Shown here: piece by piece, positions 35,149 through 43,663 of the stretch
Layout of the letters: every line of letters begins with the position of its first letter
Numbering within the stretch: the stretch's first letter is position 1
NCBI GenBank assembly: GCA_018268915.1
Contig: JAFDVQ010000013.1
Location: forward strand, 58,479 to 122,478
DNA: 64,000 nucleotides
Source of the DNA: Acidobacteriota bacterium
Lineage (GTDB): Bacteria; Acidobacteriota; Terriglobia; Terriglobales; Acidobacteriaceae
Direction of reading: 5' to 3'
Notes under the pieces: generated by a model
What the model was told of the DNA's origin: nothing
The model's database searches: none
Seen by the model: the letters and a program-made list of their open reading frames with translations, nothing else
Made by a program: the position numbers and the translations under genes

Positions 35149-36726
35149 ATGCGCAGGGAAGACATGCTGCGCAGGATTCGTGAACGCGCGGAGCGTAACG
35201 AGCCCTGGGACATCGCCGTCATCGGCGGTGGAGCTACCGGTATGGGCGTAGCCGTAGACGCGGCAGCCCGAGGCTTCAACGTCGTACTGGTCGAAGCGCA
35301 CGACTTTGGCAAAGGCACCAGCAGCCGCAGCACCAAGCTCGTGCACGGCGGCGTGCGCTACCTCGAGCAAGGAAATATCCCGCTCGTGATGTCGGCGCTG
35401 AAGGAACGCGGCCTTCTCCGGCAGAACGCTCCTCACCTCGTGAAGGACCTCGCCTTTGTTGTTCCCAACTACTCCTGGTGGGAGGCACCCTTCTACGGCA
35501 TCGGTCTCAAGCTGTACGATCTGCTCGCTGGCAAATACGGCTTCGGCCCGTCAAAACTTCTGAGCAAGGAAGAGACGCTGCAGCGCCTGCCCGGTCTAGA
35601 ACCCGAAGAACTTCGCGGCGGGGTCGTCTACTACGACGGCCAGTTCGACGATTCCCGTCTGCTGATCCATCTCGCCATGACGGCTGCAGATCAGGGCGCC
35701 ACGGTGATCAACTATTGTCCTGCAACCGGTTTGTTGCGCGACGAAGAAGGTTACGTCAACGGCCTCATCGCCCGCGATGACGAATCTGGCGAAGCGTTTT
35801 CCATCAGTGCAAAGATCGTAATCAATGCTACCGGGGTTTTCACTGACGAGATCCGCCGCATGGCCGATCCAGCCACCGAGCCACTGATGGTCACCAGTCA
35901 GGGCATTCACCTCGTCTTCGATCGCTCATTCCTCAAAGGCGACACCGCCCTGATGGTCCCGCGCACCAGCGATGGCCGCGTTCTGTTTGTCATTCCGTGG
36001 CACGGCCACGCCGTCGCCGGCACGACTGATACCCCAGTAGACGGCCCGAGCCTCGAACCTAAGCCTCTCGACGAAGAGATTCAGTTCATCCTCGAAACCG
36101 CCGGCCGCTACCTCACGCGACCTCCTAGTCGATCCGATGTCCTCGCCGTTTACGTGGGCCTGCGCCCGCTTGTGAAGTCCGGAGGCGCGTCCAGCACCTC
36201 TGCTATCTCCCGCGACCACACAATTCACGTCGACACCTCGGGTCTGCTCACCATCACCGGCGGCAAGTGGACTACCTACCGCCACATGGCCGAGGACACC
36301 GTAGACCACGCTATTACCCTGGGCCGCCTTCGCGATGAAGACTGCACAACAAAGAACTTGAAAATTCACGGCTACCAAGAACCGCCTGCCGACCGCGACG
36401 AAGAAGATTCGCTCGATGTCTATGGCTCTGATGCCGCTGAGATCCGTGCGCTCGCACAGCAAGACCCCGCCCTCGCCAAGCCCATCAATCCGGCTCTGCC
36501 CTACATCGGCGCTGAAGTTGTCTGGGCTGCACGGGCGGAAATGGCCCGCACCGTCGAAGACGTACTCGCTCGACATACGCGGGCCCTGTTCCTGAACGCT
36601 CATGCTGCCATGCAAATGGCTGACCCCGTCGCGCGATTGCTGGCACGCGAGCTTGGACACGACGACAAGTGGATCGCAGCTCAGCTTGAGGAATTCTCGA
36701 CGCTGGCGAAACAGTACACTGTCTGA
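35149..36726 (+). CDS. glpD: aerobic glycerol-3-phosphate dehydrogenase GlpD
   Basis: A 525-residue membrane-peripheral FAD dehydrogenase that oxidises glycerol 3-phosphate to dihydroxyacetone phosphate and passes electrons to quinone. The FAD motif GGGATG (26-31) is followed by LVEAHDFGKGTSSRSTKLVHGGVRYLEQ (about 49-76), the family signature, and PLVKSGGASSTSAISRDHTI. AGGAG lies 7 nt before the ATG at 35149. The C-terminal helical domain (about 400-520) is present. It is co-transcribed with glpK and supplies electrons to the same quinone pool that the cytochrome cluster at 45-51 kb may drain. Confidence 0.95.
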   Translation: MRREDMLRRIRERAERNEPWDIAVIGGGATGMGVAVDAAARGFNVVLVEAHDFGKGTSSRSTKLVHGGVRYLEQGNIPLVMSALKERGLLRQNAPHLVKDLAFVVPNYSWWEAPFYGIGLKLYDLLAGKYGFGPSKLLSKEETLQRLPGLEPEELRGGVVYYDGQFDDSRLLIHLAMTAADQGATVINYCPATGLLRDEEGYVNGLIARDDESGEAFSISAKIVINATGVFTDEIRRMADPATEPLMVTSQGIHLVFDRSFLKGDTALMVPRTSDGRVLFVIPWHGHAVAGTTDTPVDGPSLEPKPLDEEIQFILETAGRYLTRPPSRSDVLAVYVGLRPLVKSGGASSTSAISRDHTIHVDTSGLLTITGGKWTTYRHMAEDTVDHAITLGRLRDEDCTTKNLKIHGYQEPPADRDEEDSLDVYGSDAAEIRALAQQDPALAKPINPALPYIGAEVVWAARAEMARTVEDVLARHTRALFLNAHAAMQMADPVARLLARELGHDDKWIAAQLEEFSTLAKQYTV

Positions 36727-36749
36727 AGTCCTTCCCCGGAGGTCGACTC

Positions 36750-37010
36750 ATGCCGACGCAGTGCACTCACGTCAAAGATCACATTAAGGACGTCAAACCC
36801 CATTCCAAAGGCTGCGAAGATTGCCTCAAGACCGGCGATTCCTGGGTGCATCTGCGGATGTGTCTCGAGTGCGGTCACATAGGATGCTGCGATTCCTCCA
36901 AGAATCGCCATGCGCGTGCGCACTTCCACGCCACCCAGCACCCACTCGTTCGCTCTGCGGAACGCGGCGAAGACTGGGGCTGGTGCTTCATTGATGAGGT
37001 TTACCTCTAG
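36750..37010 (+). CDS. UBP-type zinc finger protein
   Basis: An 86-residue protein made only of a UBP zinc finger. The ligands are in the expected order: Cys5-x-His7, Cys22-x2-Cys25, Trp32, Cys38-x2-Cys41, Cys46/Cys47, His54, His60 and His64. In eukaryotes this finger binds the free C-terminus of ubiquitin. Bacterial stand-alone copies have unknown partners, and no ubiquitin-like gene is visible here. It follows glpD by 23 bp, so it may be the third gene of that operon. Confidence 0.88.
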   Translation: MPTQCTHVKDHIKDVKPHSKGCEDCLKTGDSWVHLRMCLECGHIGCCDSSKNRHARAHFHATQHPLVRSAERGEDWGWCFIDEVYL

Positions 37011-37030
37011 CTGAGAAGCCTCGGCGGCGA

Positions 37031-38866
37031 TCAGGCTACCTGCACCTCGATCGACTTCGACTCCGCATCCAGCTTCGTGATCTTGAAGCTGCGGATCTGT
37101 CCGGCCTTCAACGGCTCAGGGCCAGCTGAGGGTGCAGGCGCGCTTCCCTTCCATCGAGCCGATAACATCGAGCTGAGCGATGACAGGTCGGCTTTTCCGC
37201 TTTGCATCGCAGCCTCGGCCTGGGGCTGAGCTGTCTTGCTCACGCGGCACACGGCGAAGATGTTCTCGCCCAGTTCCACTGATGCTCCGCCGGTTGACTC
37301 CTCAACAACGCGGCCCGACACAACATCGCCCGCCTTGTGCTCCGCGATGTACTCATCGATGGTGGTTGGCACCAGCTGCTTCATGCTCAACTTGATCTGC
37401 CGCTTCTCCGGCGCGATTCCCAGCACCTGCGCCTTCACGACCTGCCCGACGCGCAGAACATCTTGCGGATGATGAATGCGCTTCTCCGCGCTGATCTCGC
37501 TCACGTGGACAAGCCCTTCGACGCCCTCCGCGATCTGCACGAAAGCGCCGAACGTCATCATCTTCGTCACTGGACCCTCAACCTGCGAACCCACCGGGAA
37601 CCGCTGTGTCACGTCTGACCACGGATCTGTGAGAGTTTGTTTGAGCCCCAGCGAAATTCGCTTTTCTTCCGGCTTGATCGCCAGAATCACGGCATCAACC
37701 CGGTCGCCTTCCTTCACCACATCCGATGGATGCCGAACTTTCTTGCCCCACGACATCTCCGAAATATGGATCAAGCCCTCGACGCCCGGCTCGAGCTCCA
37801 CAAAAGCACCGAAGTCGGCGAGGCGTGAAACTGCGCCCGTCACCCGCTGTCCGGCCTGATACTTCGAAGGCGCGGTCTCCCACGGCTCCGGCTCAAGCTG
37901 CTTCAGCCCCAGCGAGATCTTCTTCGTGTCCGGATCGATTTTAAGAATCCGCACGCGAACCTTCTGCCCGGCCGACAATACATCCTCCGGCTTGCCTACG
38001 CGATTCCACGAGATGTCGCTAACATGTAGCAGCCCGTCGAACCCGCCGAGATCGACGAACGCTCCGTACGGCATCAGGCTGCGCACCGTGCCTTCCATCA
38101 CATCCCCAGCTTGTAGAACGGCGAGTTTTCCTTCCTGCGCCGCGCGTGCCTGCTCCTCAAGGACAACACGTCGGTCCACCACGACGTTCTCGTCCGTGAT
38201 ATCGAGCTTCGTAATCTGACAGGTGATCTCCGTCCCAACGAGTTGCTCAAGCTCCGTAGCATCCCTCGTTCCACTCCGGCTTGCCGGCATAAACGCGCGA
38301 ACGCCCACATCAACCGTCAGCCCGCCCTTCACCACTCCTGTCACGGTGCCGACCACAGCTGTCTTCTGCTTGAATGCTTCTTCGAGTGCGGTCCAGTCAT
38401 GCGGCTGCGCAACCTTGAACCGAGTCAGGTCGTAGTAGCCCTCTTCGTTCCGCCCCTTGATGGAAACCTGGACCTTCTCGCCTGCTTTCACGCCCTCCGC
38501 ATTATTCCGAAATGCCGAACGCGGCAGCACACCCTCGATCTTGTATCCGATATCGACAAACACCTGCTCGGCGGAGACAGATATCACCGTGCCCTCGATC
38601 TGCTTCGCCCCGCCTGCAGGCTTGCGAGCGTGCCCGCGCTCAAACTCCATCAGGATATTTGCGAAGTCCTCGAGCGGCTCCGCCGGCTCTTCCACCGGAG
38701 GCTTTTCAGCTACGGGCGGAGCAGATGGCTTCGCAGCCTGAGCCGCCGCGGCCGGTGCCGTCGTGAATTCCGCCGCGCCATCACTGACGGGTACTTCGAT
38801 GGGCCCGTTGTTTGTGGAAGGAGTTTCAGACGTAGGGTTGGACTCTGGAACGCTCTCGTTGCTCAT
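37031..38866 (-). CDS. rpsA: 30S ribosomal protein S1
   Basis: A 611-residue S1 protein with six S1/OB repeats. They begin at IEGTVISVSAEQVFVDIGYK, VVGTVTGVVKGGLTVDVG, VMEGTVRSLMPYGAFVDLGG, VTGAVSRLADFGAFVELE, VEGPVTKMMTFGAFVQIA and VSGRVVEESTGGASVELG. The last repeat departs most from the consensus. A disordered acidic and Ala/Pro-rich N-terminal extension of about 90 residues precedes them. The ATG at 38866 follows GGAAGGG; the frame continues to 38932 without a better site. S1 unwinds and holds mRNA at the ribosome. Confidence 0.93.
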   Translation of the reverse strand: MSNESVPESNPTSETPSTNNGPIEVPVSDGAAEFTTAPAAAAQAAKPSAPPVAEKPPVEEPAEPLEDFANILMEFERGHARKPAGGAKQIEGTVISVSAEQVFVDIGYKIEGVLPRSAFRNNAEGVKAGEKVQVSIKGRNEEGYYDLTRFKVAQPHDWTALEEAFKQKTAVVGTVTGVVKGGLTVDVGVRAFMPASRSGTRDATELEQLVGTEITCQITKLDITDENVVVDRRVVLEEQARAAQEGKLAVLQAGDVMEGTVRSLMPYGAFVDLGGFDGLLHVSDISWNRVGKPEDVLSAGQKVRVRILKIDPDTKKISLGLKQLEPEPWETAPSKYQAGQRVTGAVSRLADFGAFVELEPGVEGLIHISEMSWGKKVRHPSDVVKEGDRVDAVILAIKPEEKRISLGLKQTLTDPWSDVTQRFPVGSQVEGPVTKMMTFGAFVQIAEGVEGLVHVSEISAEKRIHHPQDVLRVGQVVKAQVLGIAPEKRQIKLSMKQLVPTTIDEYIAEHKAGDVVSGRVVEESTGGASVELGENIFAVCRVSKTAQPQAEAAMQSGKADLSSLSSMLSARWKGSAPAPSAGPEPLKAGQIRSFKITKLDAESKSIEVQVA

Positions 38867-38937
38867 AGGTCTACCCTTCCATTCTCCCACGCAGCGACCC
38901 CGGCATCGAGCGCGTCCGCCAACATTCGTCAAAGAGG

Positions 38938-40713
38938 CTATTGAGGAAACTCCGCGACCCTCGGATCCACGCGATGCGGCGCCAGGTGCGTCGGCCCACC
39001 TTTGTCATTGATCACATTCGATATTTCGCCTTTGTCGTCCAGCGCCACCGTAATCATGTGATGAAACCGCACTTCCGGCTGCACTGGCACCTCGATCGCT
39101 CGCGTCAGGTTCACATTCCGCTGCCGGAACACGCTATAGATCCCCAGTCCCCATGCCTCATGGCTCGCCACGCCATCCGCCACCTTGTAGGAGGCCCATC
39201 CGTTCACGCCATGCGCCGACGTGTAGCTCGGCTGATCCGGCGGGTCGTATGGGATTTCGGACTGGTAGAAATACGTCCGCCCATGCTCGCCCTTCCAAAG
39301 CACCTGGAATTGCTGATGATGCTCCACAAAGAGTCCGTAGGCCGTCACGTTGTTCCCGTTTACGGTCAGCCCGTTGTTGCTCAGGTTGCTCGTCCATCCC
39401 ACGCCCGAGCCGTGATCCGCGCGCCAGATCCAGGTGTGATCGATGACCGTGTCATTCGCATCGATCTGCAGGTTCACTTTCGCACGCCCAACCGCCGCTC
39501 CGCCATCCCGGAAAAACACATCGTGCAGACCGATCGGATTGCGCGCATGCGAAGTGCGGCTGCCCTCGCGACCAACTTCCATCAGCACGGGCGAGATCTT
39601 TTCTCCTGCATCAATCAGGACTCCGGCCACGTCCACTCCGTCCACATCCGCAACTGTCAGCGCCGCAGTTCCATGCACCGGCCGCAACGTTGCAAACCCC
39701 AATCCCATCACCACCGTGTCCGCCCGCGTCACCCGGATCGGTTCATCCAGGTCGTAGATGCCCGGCTCGAGAAGCAGGTTCTTTCCTTTCGCCAGCTCCT
39801 CATTGATCTTTGCCGCGCTGTCCCGTCCCGCCTGCGCGATGTAGAAGCTGCTCAACGGAATATCTCTCCCGGGCGTCGAACCGCCGTGCCACGTGATTCC
39901 CTGGCTCTCTCGCCGCAGCTCCGGAACCCGCACCGACCAGCTTCCCTTCGCATCAACCTGCAGGAATGGCTTCTCGCGAACCACCGGCGTCTTTGCCACC
40001 TTCGTATACGGCGGCTGCGGCCACTCGCCATCCGGCGGCTTGGGAACACCGACGAACACCATGTTCCAGTTCGCACCCGTCCAGCTTCCCCACTCGCTGT
40101 TGCGCGAGATCCACTGTTGCTGCGGCCCGGCGCCCACATTGCCATCCACCACCGAGTCCGACATCCATCCGCCGCTCGCCCATCCGCCCTTCTGATGCAG
40201 CACAATGTCGCCCTTCACGTGCATCCGCCGGAACGGCGCGGCCTGCGATACGGCCCACTGCATCGTCCCCCCGGTTGGTGTCACGCTGAACCCCTCTACT
40301 GCCCGCCAGAAAGTGCACGTCGCATTGTTGTTCGGCAGGCTGGCATCCGAGTGCACGTTACCCACAATGCGCACCGCGTCCGGTGTAGCGCCTAGCCCGA
40401 TCACCTCCGTGTAGAACCCGATCGGTATATCGACGTGATACTCCCCTGGAAGAAAAACCAGAGCGAAGCGATCCTTACCAAACTCGCTGTGCTCCTGAAC
40501 CGCGTACACCTTATCGATCTGCTGCTGTATGTCGCTCATCTTCAGCGACGGCGAGAACACCAGCACATTTGGACCGAACTCAGTGAGTGGCTTCTGCTTG
40601 CTTCCGGTCGCAGTCTGCGACAAGCAAGCAAGGCACTGGATGACCAAGGTAGAGAGCACAAGAAAACGTGCTCCCGTCACAAGCTTCATTCCAATTGTTC
40701 CGACAGTCGACAT
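38938..40713 (-). CDS. secreted right-handed beta-helix (pectate-lyase-fold) protein
   Basis: A 591-residue exported protein with a signal peptide (about 1-35). Repeated coils, including LVFLPGEYHVDIPIGFYTEV, KNLLLEPGIYDLDEPIRVTR, and DTVIDHTWIWRADHGSGVGW, indicate a single-stranded beta-helix as in polysaccharide lyases and glycosidases. Homologues are often labelled adenylyl cyclase or coagulation-factor-like, which the sequence does not support. AAGGGGG precedes the ATG at 40713. It is divergent from the Gfo/Idh/MocA gene. A carbohydrate-active role is likely but the substrate is unknown. Confidence 0.78.
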   Translation of the reverse strand: MSTVGTIGMKLVTGARFLVLSTLVIQCLACLSQTATGSKQKPLTEFGPNVLVFSPSLKMSDIQQQIDKVYAVQEHSEFGKDRFALVFLPGEYHVDIPIGFYTEVIGLGATPDAVRIVGNVHSDASLPNNNATCTFWRAVEGFSVTPTGGTMQWAVSQAAPFRRMHVKGDIVLHQKGGWASGGWMSDSVVDGNVGAGPQQQWISRNSEWGSWTGANWNMVFVGVPKPPDGEWPQPPYTKVAKTPVVREKPFLQVDAKGSWSVRVPELRRESQGITWHGGSTPGRDIPLSSFYIAQAGRDSAAKINEELAKGKNLLLEPGIYDLDEPIRVTRADTVVMGLGFATLRPVHGTAALTVADVDGVDVAGVLIDAGEKISPVLMEVGREGSRTSHARNPIGLHDVFFRDGGAAVGRAKVNLQIDANDTVIDHTWIWRADHGSGVGWTSNLSNNGLTVNGNNVTAYGLFVEHHQQFQVLWKGEHGRTYFYQSEIPYDPPDQPSYTSAHGVNGWASYKVADGVASHEAWGLGIYSVFRQRNVNLTRAIEVPVQPEVRFHHMITVALDDKGEISNVINDKGGPTHLAPHRVDPRVAEFPQ

Positions 40714-40847
40714 GGCTGCCCCCTTGAACGTCAGACTCCCAATCTCTCATGCATCCTATTGCATCCTCCAGGCTCCCAGGCCCGTGCCGATGGACACAAC
40801 CCTGCCACTCAAGCGAGAATTGCCCACGCAAGAGAAAGGTCTTCGTC

Positions 40848-42176
40848 ATGGGTCCTATTTCACGCAGGCAATTCGTCCGCCTCAGCGCAAGCACCGTCGC
40901 CGCCGGCGCGGCAGCCAAATCCATTCTGCTCGAGCCCACCGCCTTTGCCGCCCCGACCGATAGGAAAATTCGCTTCGCCTCCATCGGCACAGGCATTCGC
41001 GGCTGCGACCTTCTCCGCTCCGCGCGCAAATTGCCCAATGCCCAGCTCGTTGGCACCGCCGATCTCTACGACATGCACCGCAAGGCCGGCATCGAATCCT
41101 ACGGCACTGAAGTCCCCTCCACGCGCGACTACCGCGAACTCCTCGATCGTAAAGACGTCGAAGCGGTCATCGTCGCCGTCGCCGACTTCCAGCATCGCCG
41201 CGTGGTGCTCGACTGCATCGCTGCCGGCAAGGACGTCTATTGCGAAAAGCCCATGTCGCACAACGTCGCCGACGGCTTCGCGATAGTCAAAGCCGTTCAG
41301 GAAAACAAGCGCATCTTCCAGGCCGGCAGCCAGCGTGTCAGCAGCGTCGTCTTCAAGAAGGCCGCTGAAATCTTCAAGTCAGGCCGTCTCGGCGAGGTCA
41401 CCATGATCACCGCCAGCATGGACCGCAACTCTGACTCCGGCGCGTGGGTCTACCCCATCGCTCCCGATGCGAGCCCCGAAACCATCGACTGGAAGACCTG
41501 GCTCCGCGATGCACCCGATCGTCCCTTTGACGCAAACCGTTTCTTCCGTTGGCGCTGTTTTGCCGATTACGGCGAAGGACTTGGAGGCGATCTCTTCGTG
41601 CATCTCCTCTCCGGCATTCAATGTGTATCCGGCATCAATGCGCCACCCACTCGCGCTTTCTCGACAGGCAGCCTTACGCACTTCAAAGACGGCCGCGACT
41701 ATCCGGATTTGCTTGTCACCTTGTACGACTACGCCGGCGTTGCCGTGAATGTCCGCTGCAACCAGAACAACGATACCGGCGAAGACACAACCTTCTACGG
41801 GAAGGAAGGCACGCTGACCATCAAGGGCGACACCGTGAGCTTCGTTCCGCAGGACACGCGAGCCTGGCCTGAGGGCTACTCCGTCATTGGCTGGACCGAG
41901 GAAGCCAGGAAGAAGTACAACGACGATTGGAACGCCGCACACCCTGGGCCTCAACCAAATCTTCCGATGAGCGAGAGCTTTTCCGCACCGCGCGACTACG
42001 ACGACACCGCCGAACACATCGCTACATTCCTGCGAGCCGTCGAGACCCGCGAGCACGTTGTAGAAGACGAGGTCTTCGGCAACCATGCCGCCATTGCCTG
42101 CCACATGGCCAATCACTCTTACATCCACAAAACCGTCGCTACCTGGGACGCAGCTACGAAAACCATCAAGGGATAG
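40848..42176 (+). CDS. Tat-exported Gfo/Idh/MocA-family oxidoreductase
   Basis: A 442-residue NAD(P)-dependent oxidoreductase or sugar-modifying enzyme. A twin-arginine signal (SRRQF, Arg6-Arg7) leads into a hydrophobic stretch, so it acts in the periplasm. The Rossmann motif SIGTGIRGCDLL and the conserved CEKPMSHNVADGF (the EKP signature) identify the family. Periplasmic members often use tightly bound cofactor and act on glycosides. The ATG at 40848 keeps the Tat signal at the true N-terminus. It is divergent from the beta-helix gene, with a 134-bp shared promoter region, suggesting linked carbohydrate use. Confidence 0.9.
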   Translation: MGPISRRQFVRLSASTVAAGAAAKSILLEPTAFAAPTDRKIRFASIGTGIRGCDLLRSARKLPNAQLVGTADLYDMHRKAGIESYGTEVPSTRDYRELLDRKDVEAVIVAVADFQHRRVVLDCIAAGKDVYCEKPMSHNVADGFAIVKAVQENKRIFQAGSQRVSSVVFKKAAEIFKSGRLGEVTMITASMDRNSDSGAWVYPIAPDASPETIDWKTWLRDAPDRPFDANRFFRWRCFADYGEGLGGDLFVHLLSGIQCVSGINAPPTRAFSTGSLTHFKDGRDYPDLLVTLYDYAGVAVNVRCNQNNDTGEDTTFYGKEGTLTIKGDTVSFVPQDTRAWPEGYSVIGWTEEARKKYNDDWNAAHPGPQPNLPMSESFSAPRDYDDTAEHIATFLRAVETREHVVEDEVFGNHAAIACHMANHSYIHKTVATWDAATKTIKG

Positions 42177-42262
42177 CGTCTTTGGGAAACAGGCGACAAC
42201 AAGCAGGTCGGAGGTCAGCGCGCTTCAACACCGGATCATTGCAAATCCGGTAGGCTTGTTTC

Positions 42263-42538
42263 ATGAACATTTTCGACGAAAAGCGCGCGGAGCTGGAAAA
42301 GCACGAGTTCATGATGGGCCTGGAGCGCGGCAGGCTCGCGGTCGCCCTCGATCTCCTCACCGACTCCCTCATCATGGTCGGCCAGCACGGCGTCTACTGC
42401 ACCTCCAGCCGCAACCCCAATGTACCTGCGCTCGATCTCCAGGCAGTCATCAGCGGCATGGAAGGCACAAAAGCACTCATCCAATCGGTTATGGAAGAAC
42501 TTAGAACCCGCCGCGAGAAGGAACTAAGCAGCCGGTAA
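42263..42538 (+). CDS. small hypothetical protein
   Basis: A 91-residue soluble, mostly helical protein (MNIFDEKRAELEKHEFMMGL, then RLAVALDLLTDSLIMVGQHG). It has no Cys pair or other motif beyond one Cys in VYCTSSRNPNV. I do not recognise a family. The reading frame shows good codon use and no overlap with another gene, and sits between the oxidoreductase and the tRNA gene. Confidence 0.6.
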   Translation: MNIFDEKRAELEKHEFMMGLERGRLAVALDLLTDSLIMVGQHGVYCTSSRNPNVPALDLQAVISGMEGTKALIQSVMEELRTRREKELSSR

Positions 42539-42574
42539 AGCCAGTGAGTTTTGCAGGGAAACCGAGGAGAAAGA

Positions 42575-42651
42575 TGGTGCGCCCGGAGAGATTCGAACTC
42601 CCGACCTAATGCTCCGGAGGCATTCGCTCTATCCAGCTGAGCTACGGGCGC
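42575..42651 (-). tRNA. tRNA-Arg (anticodon CCG)
   Basis: A 77-nt tRNA on the minus strand. The acceptor arms GCGCCCG and CGGGCGC pair fully. The D arm contains AGCTCAGCTGGATAGAGC, the anticodon loop is CTCCGGA (anticodon CCG, reads CGG), and the T arm contains GTTCGAATC. The 3' CCA is encoded (42575-42577 on the plus strand read TGG). Confidence 0.96.
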
Positions 42652-42786
42652 ACTCTATCAGGATACTCTATTCCCACGTCGATGGACCTTGTCCCCGAAT
42701 GCCGGAACTCACCGGAGGTCACACCGCCCCGTCTCAATGGCCTAGACTGAATGTTTGGTCCTCCAGGGCCAACCGCTAAGGATTGC

Positions 42787-43599
42787 ATGCACTTTAACTT
42801 TCATTTCACAGCTGTCCAGACACTCTGGACGCTGACATTCGCGTCCCTTCTCGTTCTGCTTGTGGTCCTGCTCGGTCGCGATCGCATCCGCCGTTTCCCG
42901 TGGTTTACAACCAGCATCGTCCTGGTCACGCTTCGACTGCTGATCAACCGTCTCCTGCACGATCGGCTGCCTGCCCTCACCATGGGCGAAGTTGCCATCA
43001 CCTTGGCCTTGCTCTCAGCGATAGTCAGTCTCCTTGTCCTGGTCGAGATGGCCCGGCTGGCCTTCCGCCGCGCTTCAGCACGGGCATGGTCAGCCTCGAC
43101 GCTCGCCCTGCTCATCATCGGCGGTCTTATCGTCTGGAAGTGGGGCCCATGGCCGAACTTCCGCACCATCGCCTTTGACACTTTGATCGCGAAGCTTCAG
43201 TTCATGCAATTTGTCAGCGTGAAGCTTGGCCTTCTTGTAGACGTTCTCTCGATCGGACTTGGTGTCCTGATCGTCGCGACGGGCAGTCGTTTTGGAGCCG
43301 GCTGGCGCAGCCACGTCCAGCGCATCGTCATTGGCATCTCCACCGCATCGCTTTCGCAAATGACGGCACAGGGAGTCTGGCAGACCATCGCGCGCCACAC
43401 CACCCCGCACTCGCAGGCCGAATACGAACGCGTCATCGGCATCCAGGAAAAGCTGCTGAACACCAACAGCGCAGTCTATGTACTGGTAATCATCTGGTGG
43501 ATTATCTGCCTCTGGGTCGACGAACCCGGCACGTCAACTGAACGCACCCTGCCCGAAATCGCGCCCGCTGCCTCCGCGAGAGAAGTCGGAGAAGCGTAG
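42787..43599 (+). CDS. multi-pass membrane protein, unknown
   Basis: A 270-residue integral membrane protein with about seven hydrophobic segments, starting near residues 12, 33, 60, 95, 135, 165 and 230. No catalytic motif stands out. A loop with RHTTPHSQAEYERVIGIQEKL (about 200-220) is the most polar conserved-looking part. AAGGA (42778-42782) precedes the ATG at 42787. I recognise the general type from Acidobacteria but cannot name a function. A GGGTGCCCCA palindrome lies just after the stop. Confidence 0.7.
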   Translation: MHFNFHFTAVQTLWTLTFASLLVLLVVLLGRDRIRRFPWFTTSIVLVTLRLLINRLLHDRLPALTMGEVAITLALLSAIVSLLVLVEMARLAFRRASARAWSASTLALLIIGGLIVWKWGPWPNFRTIAFDTLIAKLQFMQFVSVKLGLLVDVLSIGLGVLIVATGSRFGAGWRSHVQRIVIGISTASLSQMTAQGVWQTIARHTTPHSQAEYERVIGIQEKLLNTNSAVYVLVIIWWIICLWVDEPGTSTERTLPEIAPAASAREVGEA

Positions 43600-43615
43600 G
43601 ACCACCTCAATCGCC

Positions 43616-43645
43616 GGGTGCCCCATCCTTGCGTAGCAAGGGTGG
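43616..43645. repeat. palindromic GGGTGCCCCA-type repeat, intergenic
   Basis: After the shared head GGGTGCCCCA, the arms CCATCCTTGC (43623-43632) and GCAAGGGTGG (43636-43645) pair over 10 bp (one G-T) around a 3-nt loop. It sits between two convergent genes and could also act as a terminator. It shares its head, but not its stem sequence, with the copy inside tsaD. Confidence 0.75.
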
Positions 43646-43663
43646 AAACGAAGAGGCTGCAGC

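Noticed and set aside
38941..40395. Open frame of 484 codons on the plus strand
   Set aside because: It is antisense to the beta-helix gene, has a His/Arg/Pro-rich composition typical of a shadow frame, no ribosome site and no motif.
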